From Undaria pinnatifida (lineage: Eukaryota; Sar; Phaeophyceae; Laminariales; Alariaceae): a stretch of 64,000 nucleotides of DNA. The first letter of the stretch is position 1, and the number at the start of each line of letters is the position of its first letter. The translations under genes were made by a program, and so were the position numbers. Shown here one piece after another: positions 47,101-55,545 of this stretch. Under the pieces are notes generated by a model, which saw only the letters and a list, made by a program, of their open reading frames with translations, ran no database searches and had not been told where the DNA came from. The stretch covers positions 3,985,465-4,049,464 of the forward strand of contig JABAKD010000027.1 in the NCBI GenBank assembly GCA_012845835.1, written 5' to 3'.

Positions 47101-48052
47101 CCTGCCCCTCCTAATGCCTCGACAACGTTGTCGGCGCTGTTTTTTTCGCCTTTCTTTTTGTCGTTCTTGCTCCTCTTTGTTAATATTGTTACTGTTATTT
47201 TTATTGTTCTTACTCTTGTTGGCGTTGCTGACGCTGCTGCGCGCTTGCGCTTGCTCCCCCCCTCCCTCGCTCGCTCGCTCGCTCGCTCCCGTTTTTTCTC
47301 GGACACACGCGCAGGTGCAAACCCTGCTGCAAGGCGTGCACATCCGAGAAGAAGCCGACAATCTCCCCGTCGCCGTGCAGCGCCAGACCTCCGCTTTCCC
47401 CCCTAACTTCGTTCACTCCCTCGACTCTACGCATATGCTTCTCACGGCTATCGAGATGGACAAGGCAGGTATACCGTTCGCCGCGGTCCACGACAGCTAC
47501 TGGGTGCACGCGGGAAATGTGGATCAGATGAACGGTCAGCTGCGGCAGGTGGGTGCGGAGCGGGGTTGTTAGCTGTTGGTTTGGAGGCTGCGGTTTTGGC
47601 GTTGGGGTATTTCACTTTCAAGAAAGTAGGTGGTTTGTCTACCGTGAGGCATCTTGCCGACTCACCCCTCCTCTCCCCCCCCCCGCCTCCCGCCTCCCCC
47701 TCGCGCTTCCCCGTCCTCTCTCCCCCCTCCCCCTCCCGCCCCCCTCACCACTCCCCTCCTTTCCCCGTCTACCTTCCCTCCCTTCCTCGCCCCCCCCCCC
47801 CCCCCCTTCCCCCGCATCTCTCTCTCCCCCCCCCCCCCCGCCCTTCCGACCTCTTCTCTATAAATGCGTAAATGTATTTTGTGGTGCTCTCCCTCTGTGC
47901 AGTGCTTTGTCGACCTCTACTCGGGACCTATTCTTGAGGAACTACACGAATCCATTCGGATGCGATATCCGACAATAGAATTTCCGCCCATTCCGGCTAG
48001 AGGTTCCTTGAAGCTCGAGGATGTCAAAGACAGCGAGTACTTCTTTAATTGA
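29041..48052 (+). CDS. POLRMT: Mitochondrial single-subunit (T7-like) DNA-directed RNA polymerase, 20 exons, complete
   Basis: Exons: 29041-29141, 32272-33253, 34401-34471, 35096-35258, 36390-36488, 36738-36812, 37617-37895, 38098-38304, 39495-39749, 40329-40382, 41171-41350, 41641-41721, 42532-42688, 43069-43199, 43560-43661, 44225-44329, 45567-45664, 46847-46970, 47315-47548, 47903-48052; 3648 nt, 1215 residues plus stop. The enzyme transcribes the mitochondrial genome. Family landmarks in order: PRYVPMLVPPQDW, GGFLKLPTQIMRTRG, MHSLRCDMQIK, MDFRGRTYPIPP, VHLANLFG, HQDG|SCNGLQHYAALG (first catalytic Asp, about D901), RKVVKQTVMTSVYG (fingers Lys/Tyr, about K982 and Y990), NFVHSLDSTHM, AVHDSYW (second catalytic Asp, about D1148) and the terminal EYFFN. 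All junctions keep frame, including four not in phase 0. The 29041 ATG (context CACCATGC) is the first in its frame and gives an Arg-rich start. Confidence 0.96.
29965..30710. mobile_element. Inverted-repeat-bounded segment in polymerase intron 1
   Basis: The left end (about 29970-30010, CTGAGGCCATTTCTCACACAG then TCGGATT) matches the reverse complement of the right end (about 30670-30708, AATCCGATTGTGTACGAAAT then GGCCTGAC). Near the right end CGACTGACAGATCC-type words recur in both orientations, giving several nested hairpins. Frames inside (for example 29739-30254) have no recognisable domain. Confidence 0.45.
31860..32230. repeat. C-rich repeats ahead of polymerase exon 2
   Basis: Imperfect repeats of CTCCACCTCTCCACCTC and AACGCCATAYTG/AACGCCGTGCTG words separated by C-runs. 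They give a long polypyrimidine context upstream of the acceptor of exon 2 (32271). Confidence 0.55.
32272..33253 (+). CDS. POLRMT: Polymerase exon 2: poorly conserved N-terminal extension
   Basis: A 982-nt exon (TTCCTCAG|G to AAG|GTGACA) with a one-base lead-in. It encodes an Arg-rich start, a Gly/Ala/Ser-rich middle (GGGVCGGIGGSGGDGGGG at about 32579-32632) and a Gln/Glu/His-rich part. It ends in a helix, LKREEQSHQEACDKYSK, which resembles the RQ..LE...... helix just before the conserved N-terminal domain of RpoT-type enzymes. The extension is family-typical in position but not in sequence. Confidence 0.85.
33838..34330. repeat. Minisatellite of CCCCTRTC words within a roughly 125-bp higher-order unit
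   Basis: Five higher-order units each start with CGCCTGTRGTAACYRTAGCTAA-like sequence (near 33798, 33911, 34007, 34134 and 34240) and continue with runs of CCCCTATCC / CCCCTGTCC. All lie in polymerase intron 2. Confidence 0.65.
35320..35435 (+). repeat. R3 repeat (GCATGGCCGTAGTC family), intron 4 copy
   Basis: Starts after a G-run (35298-35309) with GTGCATGGCCGTAGTCGTAT, then CCATAGATCCTCGCATCCCT, GCCGGGACGGAGCACGTCGG and TTGCTTACACCAAG. Further copies are at 39806-39895 and 48374-48478, with more diverged relatives near 34680-34760, 41790-41835 and 61795-61860. Confidence 0.7.
35550..35805 (+). pseudogene. Two decayed copies of the polymerase exon 4 3' end
   Basis: 35550-35632 and 35720-35805 both resemble 35205-35290 (exon 4 end plus donor). 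They share TACGGGCCTCTRCTGG, ATGCTAAAGGCA and GAAGCA...GTCTTG. The second copy keeps TTG|GTGAGG; the first has lost the donor (TTGATCAGG). Neither continues an open polymerase frame upstream, so I treat them as intronic relics. Confidence 0.65.
36945..37045. repeat. (GTT/GCT)n microsatellite
   Basis: About 100 bp of GTTGTTGCTGCTG-type trinucleotides in polymerase intron 6. The reading frames through it (polyCys, polyLeu, polyVal) are artefacts of the repeat. Confidence 0.9.
37617..38304 (+). CDS. POLRMT: Polymerase exons 7-8: N-terminal/thumb-proximal conserved blocks
   Basis: Exon 7 (37617-37895) encodes W...KLGAALVKFLIETA and ELPRAAFVHEVV, equivalent to the conserved kvkLGa.Li..Li.tA and PAFxH blocks of mitochondrial polymerases. 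Exon 8 (38098-38304) encodes PRYVPMLVPPQDW, GGFLKLPTQIMRTRG and ADLSRVYEGLNCLGK, a hallmark of the RpoT family (P.ylPMl.PP..W, then a GLN.LG helix). Both exons are phase 0 at both ends. Intron 8 starts with a 12-bp tandem array of GAACCGCGAAGC-like units. Confidence 0.95.
38318..38545. repeat. 12-bp tandem array GAACCGCGAAGC
   Basis: Roughly 18 imperfect units that begin about 15 bp after the exon 8 donor (38305). GAACCGCGAAGC alternates with GAGCGAACCGCG variants. Confidence 0.8.
38704..38793 (+). pseudogene. Decayed duplicate of the polymerase exon 9 5' end
   Basis: CCGCCGATGCAGGTCCGCTGG, then ACCGTGCTAGACACGGTGCT and GCCTCCACGGCGAGATTG match the acceptor and first 70 bases of exon 9 (39485-39565). 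The copy keeps the CAG acceptor but has a small deletion (CGCAACAGCGGACC in place of CGTATCAACGAGACC) that shifts the frame to a stop after a few codons. It cannot replace exon 9. Confidence 0.8.
39196..39320 (+). repeat. R1 repeat copy with AT-rich satellites on both sides
   Basis: Contains TTTGACTCATGAAAACTTTA, TCAGCTTGCAAAGATGAATA and GAACTCACAGCTGACGTTGT. It sits in intron 8 between two stretches (38790-39065 and 39325-39480) of diverged TATTAGTATAGTCAGCC and CTCACAGCCCTAG words. The decayed exon 9 copy lies on their far side. Confidence 0.7.
40440..40640. repeat. GGGTA pentamer array, polymerase intron 10
   Basis: About 200 bp of (GGGTA)n with interruptions (GTAGGGTAGGGTAGGGTAG). G-rich on the + strand, so it would be G-rich in the pre-mRNA. 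See the complementary array at 42180-42520. Confidence 0.9.
42180..42520. repeat. TACCC pentamer array, polymerase intron 12
   Basis: About 340 bp of (TACCC)n with interruptions (CTACCCTACCCTACCCTAC), the reverse complement of the array in intron 10. It is broken at 42381-42430 by the decayed exon 13 copy and runs up to the acceptor of exon 13 (42531). Confidence 0.9.
42386..42424 (+). pseudogene. Decayed duplicate of the polymerase exon 13 5' end
   Basis: CCGATAG|ATTCGTGACAGCGTC then TTTCGACCGATGGGTACC matches CCGATAG|GTTCGTGACAGCGCC then CTTCGACCGCTGGATGG at 42525-42565. The acceptor is intact and the copy reads IRDSVFRPMG before passing into the pentamer array. It lies 140 bp upstream of the real exon. 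Confidence 0.8.
42532..44329 (+). CDS. POLRMT: Polymerase exons 13-16: palm motif A and fingers helix
   Basis: Exon 13 (42532-42688) encodes ARWWMGADSPWQCLAVCKDL and LPVHQD, ending one base into a Gly codon. Exon 14 (43069-43199) restores it and continues SCNGLQHYAALGLDAKGG. The intron therefore interrupts the catalytic HQDGSCNG motif one residue after its aspartate. Exon 15 (43560-43661) gives ANLVDGLIDRK, and exon 16 (44225-44329) gives VVKQTVMTSVYGVTFVGAR, the fingers helix with the Arg/Lys/Tyr set that contacts nucleotide in T7 polymerase (R978, K982, Y990 here). The reading is unambiguous in all four exons. Confidence 0.96.
43940..44222. repeat. (GAT)n microsatellite abutting the exon 16 acceptor
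   Basis: About 280 bp of GATGATGAT with ATGGT and GACGATG variants, ending in GATGATGTTGCAG, the acceptor of exon 16. Polar polyAsp, polyMet and polyHis frames across it are repeat artefacts. A separate GGTTGATT array precedes it (43785-43915). Confidence 0.9.
44578..44820. repeat. GTAGGTAGGTA-type tetranucleotide array
   Basis: About 240 bp of imperfect GGTAGGTCGGTAAGTATGTA words in polymerase intron 16. Confidence 0.85.
45567..48052 (+). CDS. POLRMT: Polymerase exons 17-20: palm motif C and C-terminus
   Basis: Exon 17 (45567-45664) ends in a split Arg codon completed by exon 18 (46847-46970), which reads NIMEWLMAMSKLVAKEG and TWITPLGLPVLQPY. Exon 19 (47315-47548) holds QRQTSAFPPNFVHSLDSTHM and PFAAVHDSYWVHAG with the second catalytic aspartate. 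Exon 20 (47903-48052) ends DSEYFFN then TGA at 48050. The aromatic C-terminus corresponds to the FAFA-like foot of T7 polymerase and the YFF ending of mitochondrial enzymes, so the protein is complete at this end. Confidence 0.96.
45684..46215. mobile_element. Cluster of R2 TIR elements in polymerase intron 17
   Basis: Copy one (45684-45772) starts CTTAACGCCTTTGCCACTAG and ends AGGGCTCTAAAGGGGTTAA. A relative (45836-45925) has CTCCAAGTGTTTTGTCTCCA and CGGTGCTAAAAGGATTAA. A third (46077-46160) has GTAACCCCTTTAGATCCCCC and GGTTTCCCGTGCTAGATGCG; its flank TCTTAAACCGGGTA is also found beside the copy at 57111. Confidence 0.65.
46480..46815. repeat. ATCACCAATCA-type degenerate satellite
   Basis: About 330 bp of diverged ATCAxCAATCATC words in intron 17, just before the acceptor of exon 18. 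Confidence 0.75.
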
Positions 48053-48054
48053 TG

Positions 48055-48200
48055 GGGATTGGTGGGTTGTTTGGTTGCTTGGTTGCTTGGTTGCTTGGTT
48101 GCTTGGTTGCTTGATTGATTGATTGGTCATTTGACTGATTGGTCATTTGATTGATTGGTCGATTGATTCATTGGTGGGTTGATTGGTTGATTGGTTTGGT
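48055..48200. repeat. GGTTGCTT / GATTGATT tandem repeat
   Basis: Simple 8-bp repeats that begin immediately after the polymerase stop codon (48052), probably in the 3' untranslated region. Confidence 0.85.
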
Positions 48201-48373
48201 GAGAGTAATCGCGCGAGATGATTATCATCGCCCCTCCTTCTCGAAATGCCCAGTGTAGGCAACTTGCGAGCGCTTGCGAACTATAGGAGGACCTAGGTGC
48301 TGCTGCTCGTGTGCTTGTGCGAGAACCGTTCTGAGTCCGGCGGGGGGGGGGGGGGGGGGTTGTTCTCATTTCA

Positions 48374-48478
48374 TGCATGGCCGTAGTCTTAAGACCGTAG
48401 ACCCTCGCATCCCAACTATGCCGGGACGGAGCACGTTGGGTTTTCACCGATCAGGCAGTCATTGCTTGCACCAAGTAT
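48374..48478 (+). repeat. R3 repeat copy downstream of the polymerase gene
   Basis: It follows a run of about 18 G and reads CATGCATGGCCGTAGTCTTA, then CCGTAGACCCTCGCATCCCA, GCCGGGACGGAGCACGTTGG and TCATTGCTTGCACCAAG, nearly the same as the intron 4 copy. Confidence 0.75.
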
Positions 48479-49017
48479 GCTAGGGGGGTGGGGGGTCTTT
48501 GGTGCTGTTTTTGTGAGTGTACTTGGGTTGGGTTATAGCGGGTACCTGCTTTCAACCTTTCGTTGGGCATGGGACCCTCGAGTCCTCGTCGTGGATCTGC
48601 TGCCGGTGTGTATTGTGAAATGGTGTACTTTACAGTTGATTGATGGGTGGGGAGGAGGCAGACAGAGAATTGGTTGGTTTTGGCGCATTTGTTTAATGTT
48701 TTTTTTTGTGTCGTGGAAAGGTGTGGTGATAGTCTCGTGCAGTATCCCTAATTCTGTAGTGCTGCTGCCGCCATTGTGCCTGCCTCCGTTGCCGCCTATC
48801 GATGACACACATGCTGCGTTTTTTTGTGGGCAATGGAGGCGCAGCAGCAGCTTTTTGCCTACGCACTGCGATAGGTATTAATTTACGCTTGTTTTTCTTC
48901 CATTCTGATGCTTATGTAGCTTACTGATGTATTTTGTAGACACGGACTGCAGTAGATTTCAAGGAAAATAGCTGATGCGAGATCGGCATGATTATCCTCA
49001 TCAATCGTGTGGAAAAA

Positions 49018-49068
49018 AATAAAGTATTGCGGATGATGCAACTACTACTACTACTCTTACTACTACTG

Positions 49069-49102
<34 letters not shown>

Positions 49103-49305
49103 CTACTGTACTACTACTTGGATGTTGTGGTTGCGTGTGTATGAGCTCAATGCCAATGTGTACGCGATGTCAAGCCCGCTTGCCGATCATCGGCCAAGAT
49201 AACAGCTGACGGTGGTGGAGGCAAACGCTTGTAGTCACTGTGAGGTGAACCCGTTCGTACGTAAAGCATCAAGCTTTCTCGTATAGTACTACTACACTAC
49301 TACTG

Positions 49306-49387
<82 letters not shown>

Positions 49388-49395
49388 TACTACTT

Positions 49396-49466
<71 letters not shown>

Positions 49467-49470
49467 GCTG
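49018..49470. repeat. Two (CTA/ACT)n microsatellite tracts
   Basis: Tracts at about 49038-49115 and 49285-49468 consist almost purely of CTACTACTA. The 200 bp between them are non-repetitive. Confidence 0.95.
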
Positions 49471-50119
49471 TGCTGTACTTTAATGTACCTTGTGACTGAT
49501 GGTACATGGCGGGGAAGGAATACTCCCTGGATGTATAATGGGTGCCAGAAATACCCGTGCTGCTCTTGGGGGGAAGGGTTGTGCGTTCTGTGCAGATATC
49601 AATCAGGCTGAAGCAAAGCGGGTTTAGATAACCTCTCCTCGGAGGTGAAAACAGGGTTTGGTCCCCCTCTGGAAGTTCAAGACCGCCCGACGGAAGACTT
49701 CTAAGTAGTGCTATTAACTACTCCGACTATTATTAATACTAATAGGATGCTTCCGATGTACTAGTCTATAGTCTATACTTATTATATAAAAGTGTGGTTT
49801 GGTAGCCAAGCATATAACAACCAACCGTTAACCGTTACATGCATGATGGATAATGTAATACAACTAATACAATGATACAACAAAGTCAATATTTATGTTA
49901 GATTTTGACTCAAGAAACTTACTAAAAACGGACTATCCATGTAGCACGCAGCTTGCAAAGATGAGTATCGACCTTTGGTTTCAGGGATTCGGTCAGGAGA
50001 TTTTTCTCGTGTCGGCCTAAGTATGTATGCGATTCGCGGAAGAACTGGAATTCTCGGTCGAATATGGCTTGGTTCGAGCGCCGCCTTCGGGGGGCGGCTT
50101 CAGCGCCCCTCGCCCTGCC

Positions 50120-50890
50120 GTGTCCGTTCCGCACATCGACGTGAACGCGGACGGATGCCGAGCGAGACAAGCGGGAAGTTGCAAAAATGCCGCATGTCGA
50201 GGTCCTTAGGAGGAATTCCGGAGATTTTGGATGTATCTTAATGTGTCTGCAGCGAGCGCCTGGATGATTTACAAAATTGGCATCATTTCCAGACGGTAGT
50301 TAGTTGCTAATGTTTTGAATTTTGCGGTGGCATATACAACTTATTATTGTGTGGTCACAGATTGTGAGACAGAGTAAACCAAACAATCGCAATTAATCAA
50401 GGTATGAAGCAAGTAAAATGCTAGCGTACCGGGTACGAGAACACAACAAAACAGACCACAGACCATAACAAAAATAGAAAATAAACACAACAACGAACGG
50501 ACTGACTGGTCGCTTTTAAAAATCGCAGTACGAGAAGCAAATGTTTTGTCAGTCTTTTTCGTCGCCGCTCCAAAGAGTCGTTCCGCATACAGTATATTGG
50601 TCCACGATCAACGATCCATCTTTCTTTCAGGACCGCATAAAAATATCCCACACTAATTCCATGTATATTTATCCCCACAAACGAAACCTGGATGCACTTC
50701 TAAAGGCAGGTGTGATTATCCAAAGGGTATTGGTGTTTCGAACGCTTTGTTGTGTGGTTGCAAGAATTGCGCTGGCTACTGACTGTTGTTGTTGTTGTTG
50801 TTGCTGGTCAATCCGTTCAGAACCTCGACGTGAACGCGGATGGATGCTGAGCGAGACAAGCGAGAAGCGCGCAAAAATACGTATTTTGAG
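50120..50890. repeat. Direct repeat pair, about 75 bp
   Basis: 50121-50195 (CGACGTGAACGCGGACGGAT, then GAGCGAGACAAGCGGGAAG) matches 50818-50890 (CGACGTGAACGCGGATGGAT, then GAGCGAGACAAGCGAGAAG). The spacer contains R2-like words (about 50648-50705). It may mark the two ends of a larger element, but I see no coding domain. Confidence 0.5.
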
Positions 50891-51239
50891 CGGTACTCTC
50901 CAGTTATTCTTGGGATCTTGATGTATGGAGCGGTTGATAAAATAAAACTTGGCAAGACGTTATTATTCCCAAATTGGCGTCATATTTTGTCCCAAAACTA
51001 AAAATATTTACTGTAACGAAAACCCCCACGGTATTGTGGTAGGAGGTATCATATTAGTAGTAGTAGTGCATTTATTGATTGGTTGAATTTCGGTATAGGT
51101 ACACGTACATACATACACATGGATATAGACGTGGCAAGCGGACGCATGACCGAAACGAGGAGGAGGTAGTAGTGGTTACGATTACTGCCCCAGAAAAATC
51201 CACACAGCAGCATTGCGAGTGGCTGCGTCCCCGGGGCCC

Positions 51240-51975
51240 CGAGGGTGGTATTATATTTTTTTTCTTTTTTTTCCTCGCTTTCTCTTGCTTAAACGCCCCA
51301 CCTAATATCGAAATCCGCCAGAGTAATAAATACTTCCACGCCCTGGATATCGCCTCGTTTTCGTGTTAGAGCCGTACATGCCGCTGCTGCAATTCCCACC
51401 CACCCCCGCCCCCAACGCCCCCTCCTTCCCCACCACCCGCACCATTGCCTAGACCTAGCACCACGCGTATAGCAAACCCCTACATCTATGCGACCTAAAG
51501 CCCTCTCCCCCCGCCCCCCGCCGCCCCCCGGTGCATTCCCCCCCCCCTCCCCCCACAAGAAGGATTTATAGTTTCCACGCACAAATTGACCTGCCCCACC
51601 CGTCCCCTCCCCCCCCCTTCCCCCCCTCCCGCCCCCGTTTTGATCAAAATCGGGCCCCCACGTCCTTAAAAACTCCGCCCTCCCCTCACCGGTTATTCGA
51701 CTTACAATATTCACTTGATAAACTGATGCATTTCCTTCCACAGCTGTCAGATTTTGTCCCCCTCAGAAACGGTGTTTATAGTTTCCGCGCACAGACTGCC
51801 TAACATCACCCTGTTGACCCTGATAGGTACACTGTAGTTGCAAGGGGAGTCGCCGACCTATATCCTTAATGAAGACACACAACCCGTCATACGCGCGATC
51901 GGAGTATCACACACAGCTTGCAAAGATGAGTTTCGACAAAATATTCGATCTCACAGCTAGCTGGAGTGTATTTCA
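51240..51975 (+). mobile_element. Poly-C-rich dispersed element, short copy
   Basis: It shares in order with the copy at 26415-28175: AACGCCCCACCTAATATCGA, GCCTAGACCTAGCACCACG, CGGTTATTCGACTTAC, CAGCTGTCAGATTTTGTCCC and TCACACACAGCTTGCAAAGA. It lacks the internal duplication and much of the C-run length, so it may be closer to the ancestral form. Confidence 0.65.
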
Positions 51976-52257
51976 ATTATCATATTATATAAGTTCGCAC
52001 AAATCGACATGGTTTGTACTCTCGTGCAAGCAATATATTTCGAAGTGGGTACGTACGAGTACGACCACACACGATATGCTTTTTGTCCACGACATATTTT
52101 ATGGCATGGAGCAAGGGTGTACCATACATTTTCGACACAAAAAATAAGGGGGAAAATAATCGTTCCTCCTGTTGTTAAGCTGCGCCACGCGAAGGTCGTA
52201 GTAAAAGTCGACAGTATCCACGGAAGAAACCAGTGAGTGGCATGCATTTGTTAGAAG

Positions 52258-52400
52258 GCTTAGTTTGGGCAAGCTATCGGTTAACCTTGTGCAAGTGGTC
52301 AAACGGACTAATACCCCACTAGTCTAATTCCATAACAAATGGCGTCGTCGACAGGCCTGGTTTTTGGGTCGTGGGTTCAAACCCCACATCCACCATAATA
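52258..52400 (+). repeat. tRNA-like sequence, probably a SINE head
   Basis: It contains an A-box-like TGGTCAAACGG (about 52294-52304) and an exact B-box GGTTCAAACCC (about 52375-52385) with a TCCACCA-like end. A 5' acceptor strand that would pair with the 3' end is missing, so it is not a functional tRNA gene. A truncated copy is at 52555-52640 (GGCTTAGTTTGGGTAAGCTA, GTGGTCAAACGGACTAATAC) and a related minus-strand copy at about 53095-53235. Confidence 0.5.
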
Positions 52401-53446
52401 ATCTTTTTCAGATTTTCCCCATATATATATGGCATGTCGAACTTGAAACATACTCTCCCTGGTATCCCCAGGAAATGAAATGGCTTGAATATTGACAGGT
52501 TCGCGGTACATCCGGCCGACCTGCTATCCCGCCGTTTCAGGGGGGAAGAGTGTTATAAGGCTTAGTTTGGGTAAGCTATTGGTTTACCTTGTTGTGCAAG
52601 TGGTCAAACGGACTAATACCCCACTAATTCCTCAACACATTCGTCCCGTATCGCATCGTATGCGTTTGGTGTTTTTTCCCCCCGAGAAGACTCTTTGGAG
52701 GATGGCGTGCTTTGTTGTTGCTGTGGTCCCTGACTCCGTTGCTGTAATCGTTTGCCGGCCAAGTGCAAGCGGTGGTGTTGGTACGCAGCTGACAAAAATA
52801 GGTTTGTATTGCTTCGTATCATACTTGACGTGTTCCTTGCTGCTGATTGCTGATTGATCATCTCTTCTACCAGTAGTGTTTTTTTTTTTTGGCACACTTC
52901 TAGTTTCCAGCTTCTGGACAACAAGCCGTGATCACAGGTGTCGTCCTTTTCCTCCCCCCCCGGTTATTGCCTTCATTTTTTTTAAGCGCATATATATGTG
53001 GTTCAGCACCCACTGATCATCGATTTTTCATCGAGTGTTGCTAACTCGCGCTCTCGCGCTTTCCGCAAGTCAATTAGTGCACAAGAACAAGCCCCACGAA
53101 AAACTATAGGAGTACGAACTCGGGGGGATTCGAACTCACGAAATGGACCTATGTTACAAGGTATTAGTGGGGTATTATTAATAGTCCGTCCACTAATAAT
53201 ACCTCAACACCTATACCAGGCTCGAGGATAACCTGATACGCCACCGGTCAGTGAGTGATATCTGGCCGATCGTTCCGGTGGTCTAGTGGGGTTACACTAT
53301 TAATACTATGAATAGCGTTGGTCCTTGAGTTAAATAACCACCGCGTTGTGAGTTTTGTTGACTTTATTTATTTGCAGAAATATAGACTAAGCGAGAAGAA
53401 AAGGATGAAGTAACTGCTGAAATCGCCAAGCAGCGTGGGTAGGTAC

Positions 53447-53785
53447 AATCCTAGTCTAAATTCAATCTAAAGCGTACAAACACACAAACACACGAACTTT
53501 TATTTTCGAGTAAAGCGTTCTTACGTTTTTTTTTTTTTCGTGTGGTCCGCCACCACAGCACTCATTTTTCTAGTGACCTAGTATAAATTCAAGTTAAAGC
53601 GTACAAACACACAAACACACGAACTTTTTTTTCGAGTAGAGCGCTATTACTTTTTTTTTTTTTCGTGTGGTCCGCCACCACAGCACTCATTTTTCTAGTG
53701 ACCTAGTCTAAATTCAAGTTAAAGCGTACAAACACACAAACACACGAACTTTTTTTTTTCGAGTAGTAGAGCGCTATTACGGGGG
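53447..53785. repeat. About 125-bp tandem repeat, nearly three units
   Basis: Units start CCTAGTCTAAATTCAA or similar at about 53448, 53577 and 53702. They continue AAAGCGTACAAACACACAAA, a T-run, CGAGTAGAGCGCTATTAC, a second T-run, and CGTGTGGTCCGCCACCACAG. The units are very alike, implying recent amplification. Confidence 0.85.
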
Positions 53786-55439
53786 CACCGCAGGTGGGAA
53801 TTAGAAACTCGCTTCGCTCGAATAAAACTCTCGAGTCTGAAATACTTAGCCGACAAAATCGTAAGCGCTGTAGTCGCGTGCTGTATCTACTAGAAGTGAG
53901 CGGTCTGCACAGCTAGCAACAAGCAGCAGCATTGCAATAGCATTCGAGGAGTTGAATGACGAAGGCAGTCATACGACCGTGTTTCGCGCCTGGAACAACG
54001 TCAGCACGTTTCTCCACGATCAGACAACGCACAGACAGTCGATCTGGGAGGCGCGGATCAAGATTATACTATTGTATCATGCATTGTATATTTCAGAAGC
54101 TGGCTCGGTGCGCGTCTCTCAGTGGCTACGAAAAGGACACGCAGCGGACATGGTCAGTGACCTTACTGGCCCCGGATGCTTGATTGAGTAAAACTATCAT
54201 AAGAAACGCACTCGCCACGTTTCGTCGCCAGACTAAAGGGTCAGTCGGCGTGTGGTTGGATTTATCCGATCGAAATCTGATTAATAATGAAGCTCGGAAT
54301 CGGATTCATTAAAAAAGCGGTAGCTATAAATAGTACATTGTTATGATTGTTAGTCTATATCGAACTCTTGGCATTACCTTGCATACTGTACGTGCAGACT
54401 ATGATTGTGTGTGGTGTTTTTTTTTACTCTCTAAACAAGTGTTGAATCGAACAATTCGAAGTGCTGCCCTGCCCTACCCGAAGCATGCCGGCACCCGTGC
54501 GGGGCCCTTCGTTGTACGAGTAATTTTATAAAGCAATACTGAAACCGACCAAACGTCACAGCCCCAAGACCAGCCCAACCTTACCAGGTACGGAAAATCA
54601 AAATAGGTTAGAAAAAGAAAACTCTGAAGACCAGGCACATACATGGAGCACACAAAAGAGAGAAAATAAAACGGAGCTTCCACACTCTCTTCTAGAAACG
54701 GTCAAGAAACGAAAAAAATCGGAGCCCGGTGTGATCCATTTCTGTGCGAAATCGAGAAAAAAATGACGTTCTTTTTACAATTTTTTTTCTTACTTTGGTT
54801 TTAGTAACCCCGCCCCCCCCCCGGTCTCGCTCCTAGGACCTTCAAAAAAACTACCAGGTACCTGGTAAAATGTTGTGTGGATTTGTAAGATTTTTTTTTT
54901 TGTGCTCGCGCCACCAGGTGCACACCATTTATTTTATTTTTTGTGGGTTGGGTTGACTTTGGGTTGTTGTGACGTATCGTCGGTTTCAATACTACTGTTT
55001 AATAATTATTGCACACATTGTATAACATCCCACCTAACCAGTGTATTCCGCAAACACCTTACCTGAAATAAGGGTGAAAGCCCGGTCAACATACTCGTAC
55101 ATATCCTGGTAAGATAAGAACCGTGTGGAATTATAAGAATCGATGAATTTTTCCGGTTGTAAACTGTATAGTCTAGACAGGCTCCCACATTTCGGGGCCT
55201 GATTGATGTGGTGGCCAAGTGGTGGCAGTAAAGCGAAGCCTGTTTTTTGTTTGTTTGTCGACTTTCGCGAGCGAACGTGGAAAATGTGAAAATTCGGAAA
55301 CCTAGAATAAGAGCAGTTAGTTGCAACTCCCGCGGATGCGCGACTGTTCACATGCCACGACTCCACCACGCGCGGCAGCCCTCGCCACCCCCGGCGAAAG
55401 AAGTACCTGATATGTAGCAAATAGTTAATATTAATGGTA

Positions 55440-55545
55440 CTCGTAGTAGTAGTATTAGTAGTAGTAGTAGTAGTAGTAGTAGCAGCAGCAGTAGTAGCAG
55501 CAGTAGTAGCAGCAGTAGCAGTAGTAGTAGTAGCAGCAGTACTTA
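55440..55545. repeat. (TAG/CAG)n microsatellite
   Basis: About 105 bp of TAGTAGTAG and CAGCAGTAG trinucleotides; non-coding. Confidence 0.9.

Noticed and set aside
48462-48881. 139-codon open frame with membrane-like segments after the polymerase stop
   Set aside because: It begins in an R3 repeat, runs through low-complexity GT-rich DNA and has no family signature; a chance frame is likelier.
50027-50210. GC-rich frame resembling an exon
   Set aside because: The GC-rich part is a direct repeat shared with 50818-50890, and no consistent splice sites surround it.
52258-53235. Functional tRNA genes
   Set aside because: A- and B-box-like words are present, but no 5' acceptor strand pairs with the 3' end, and copies are truncated and repeated, as in SINE relics.
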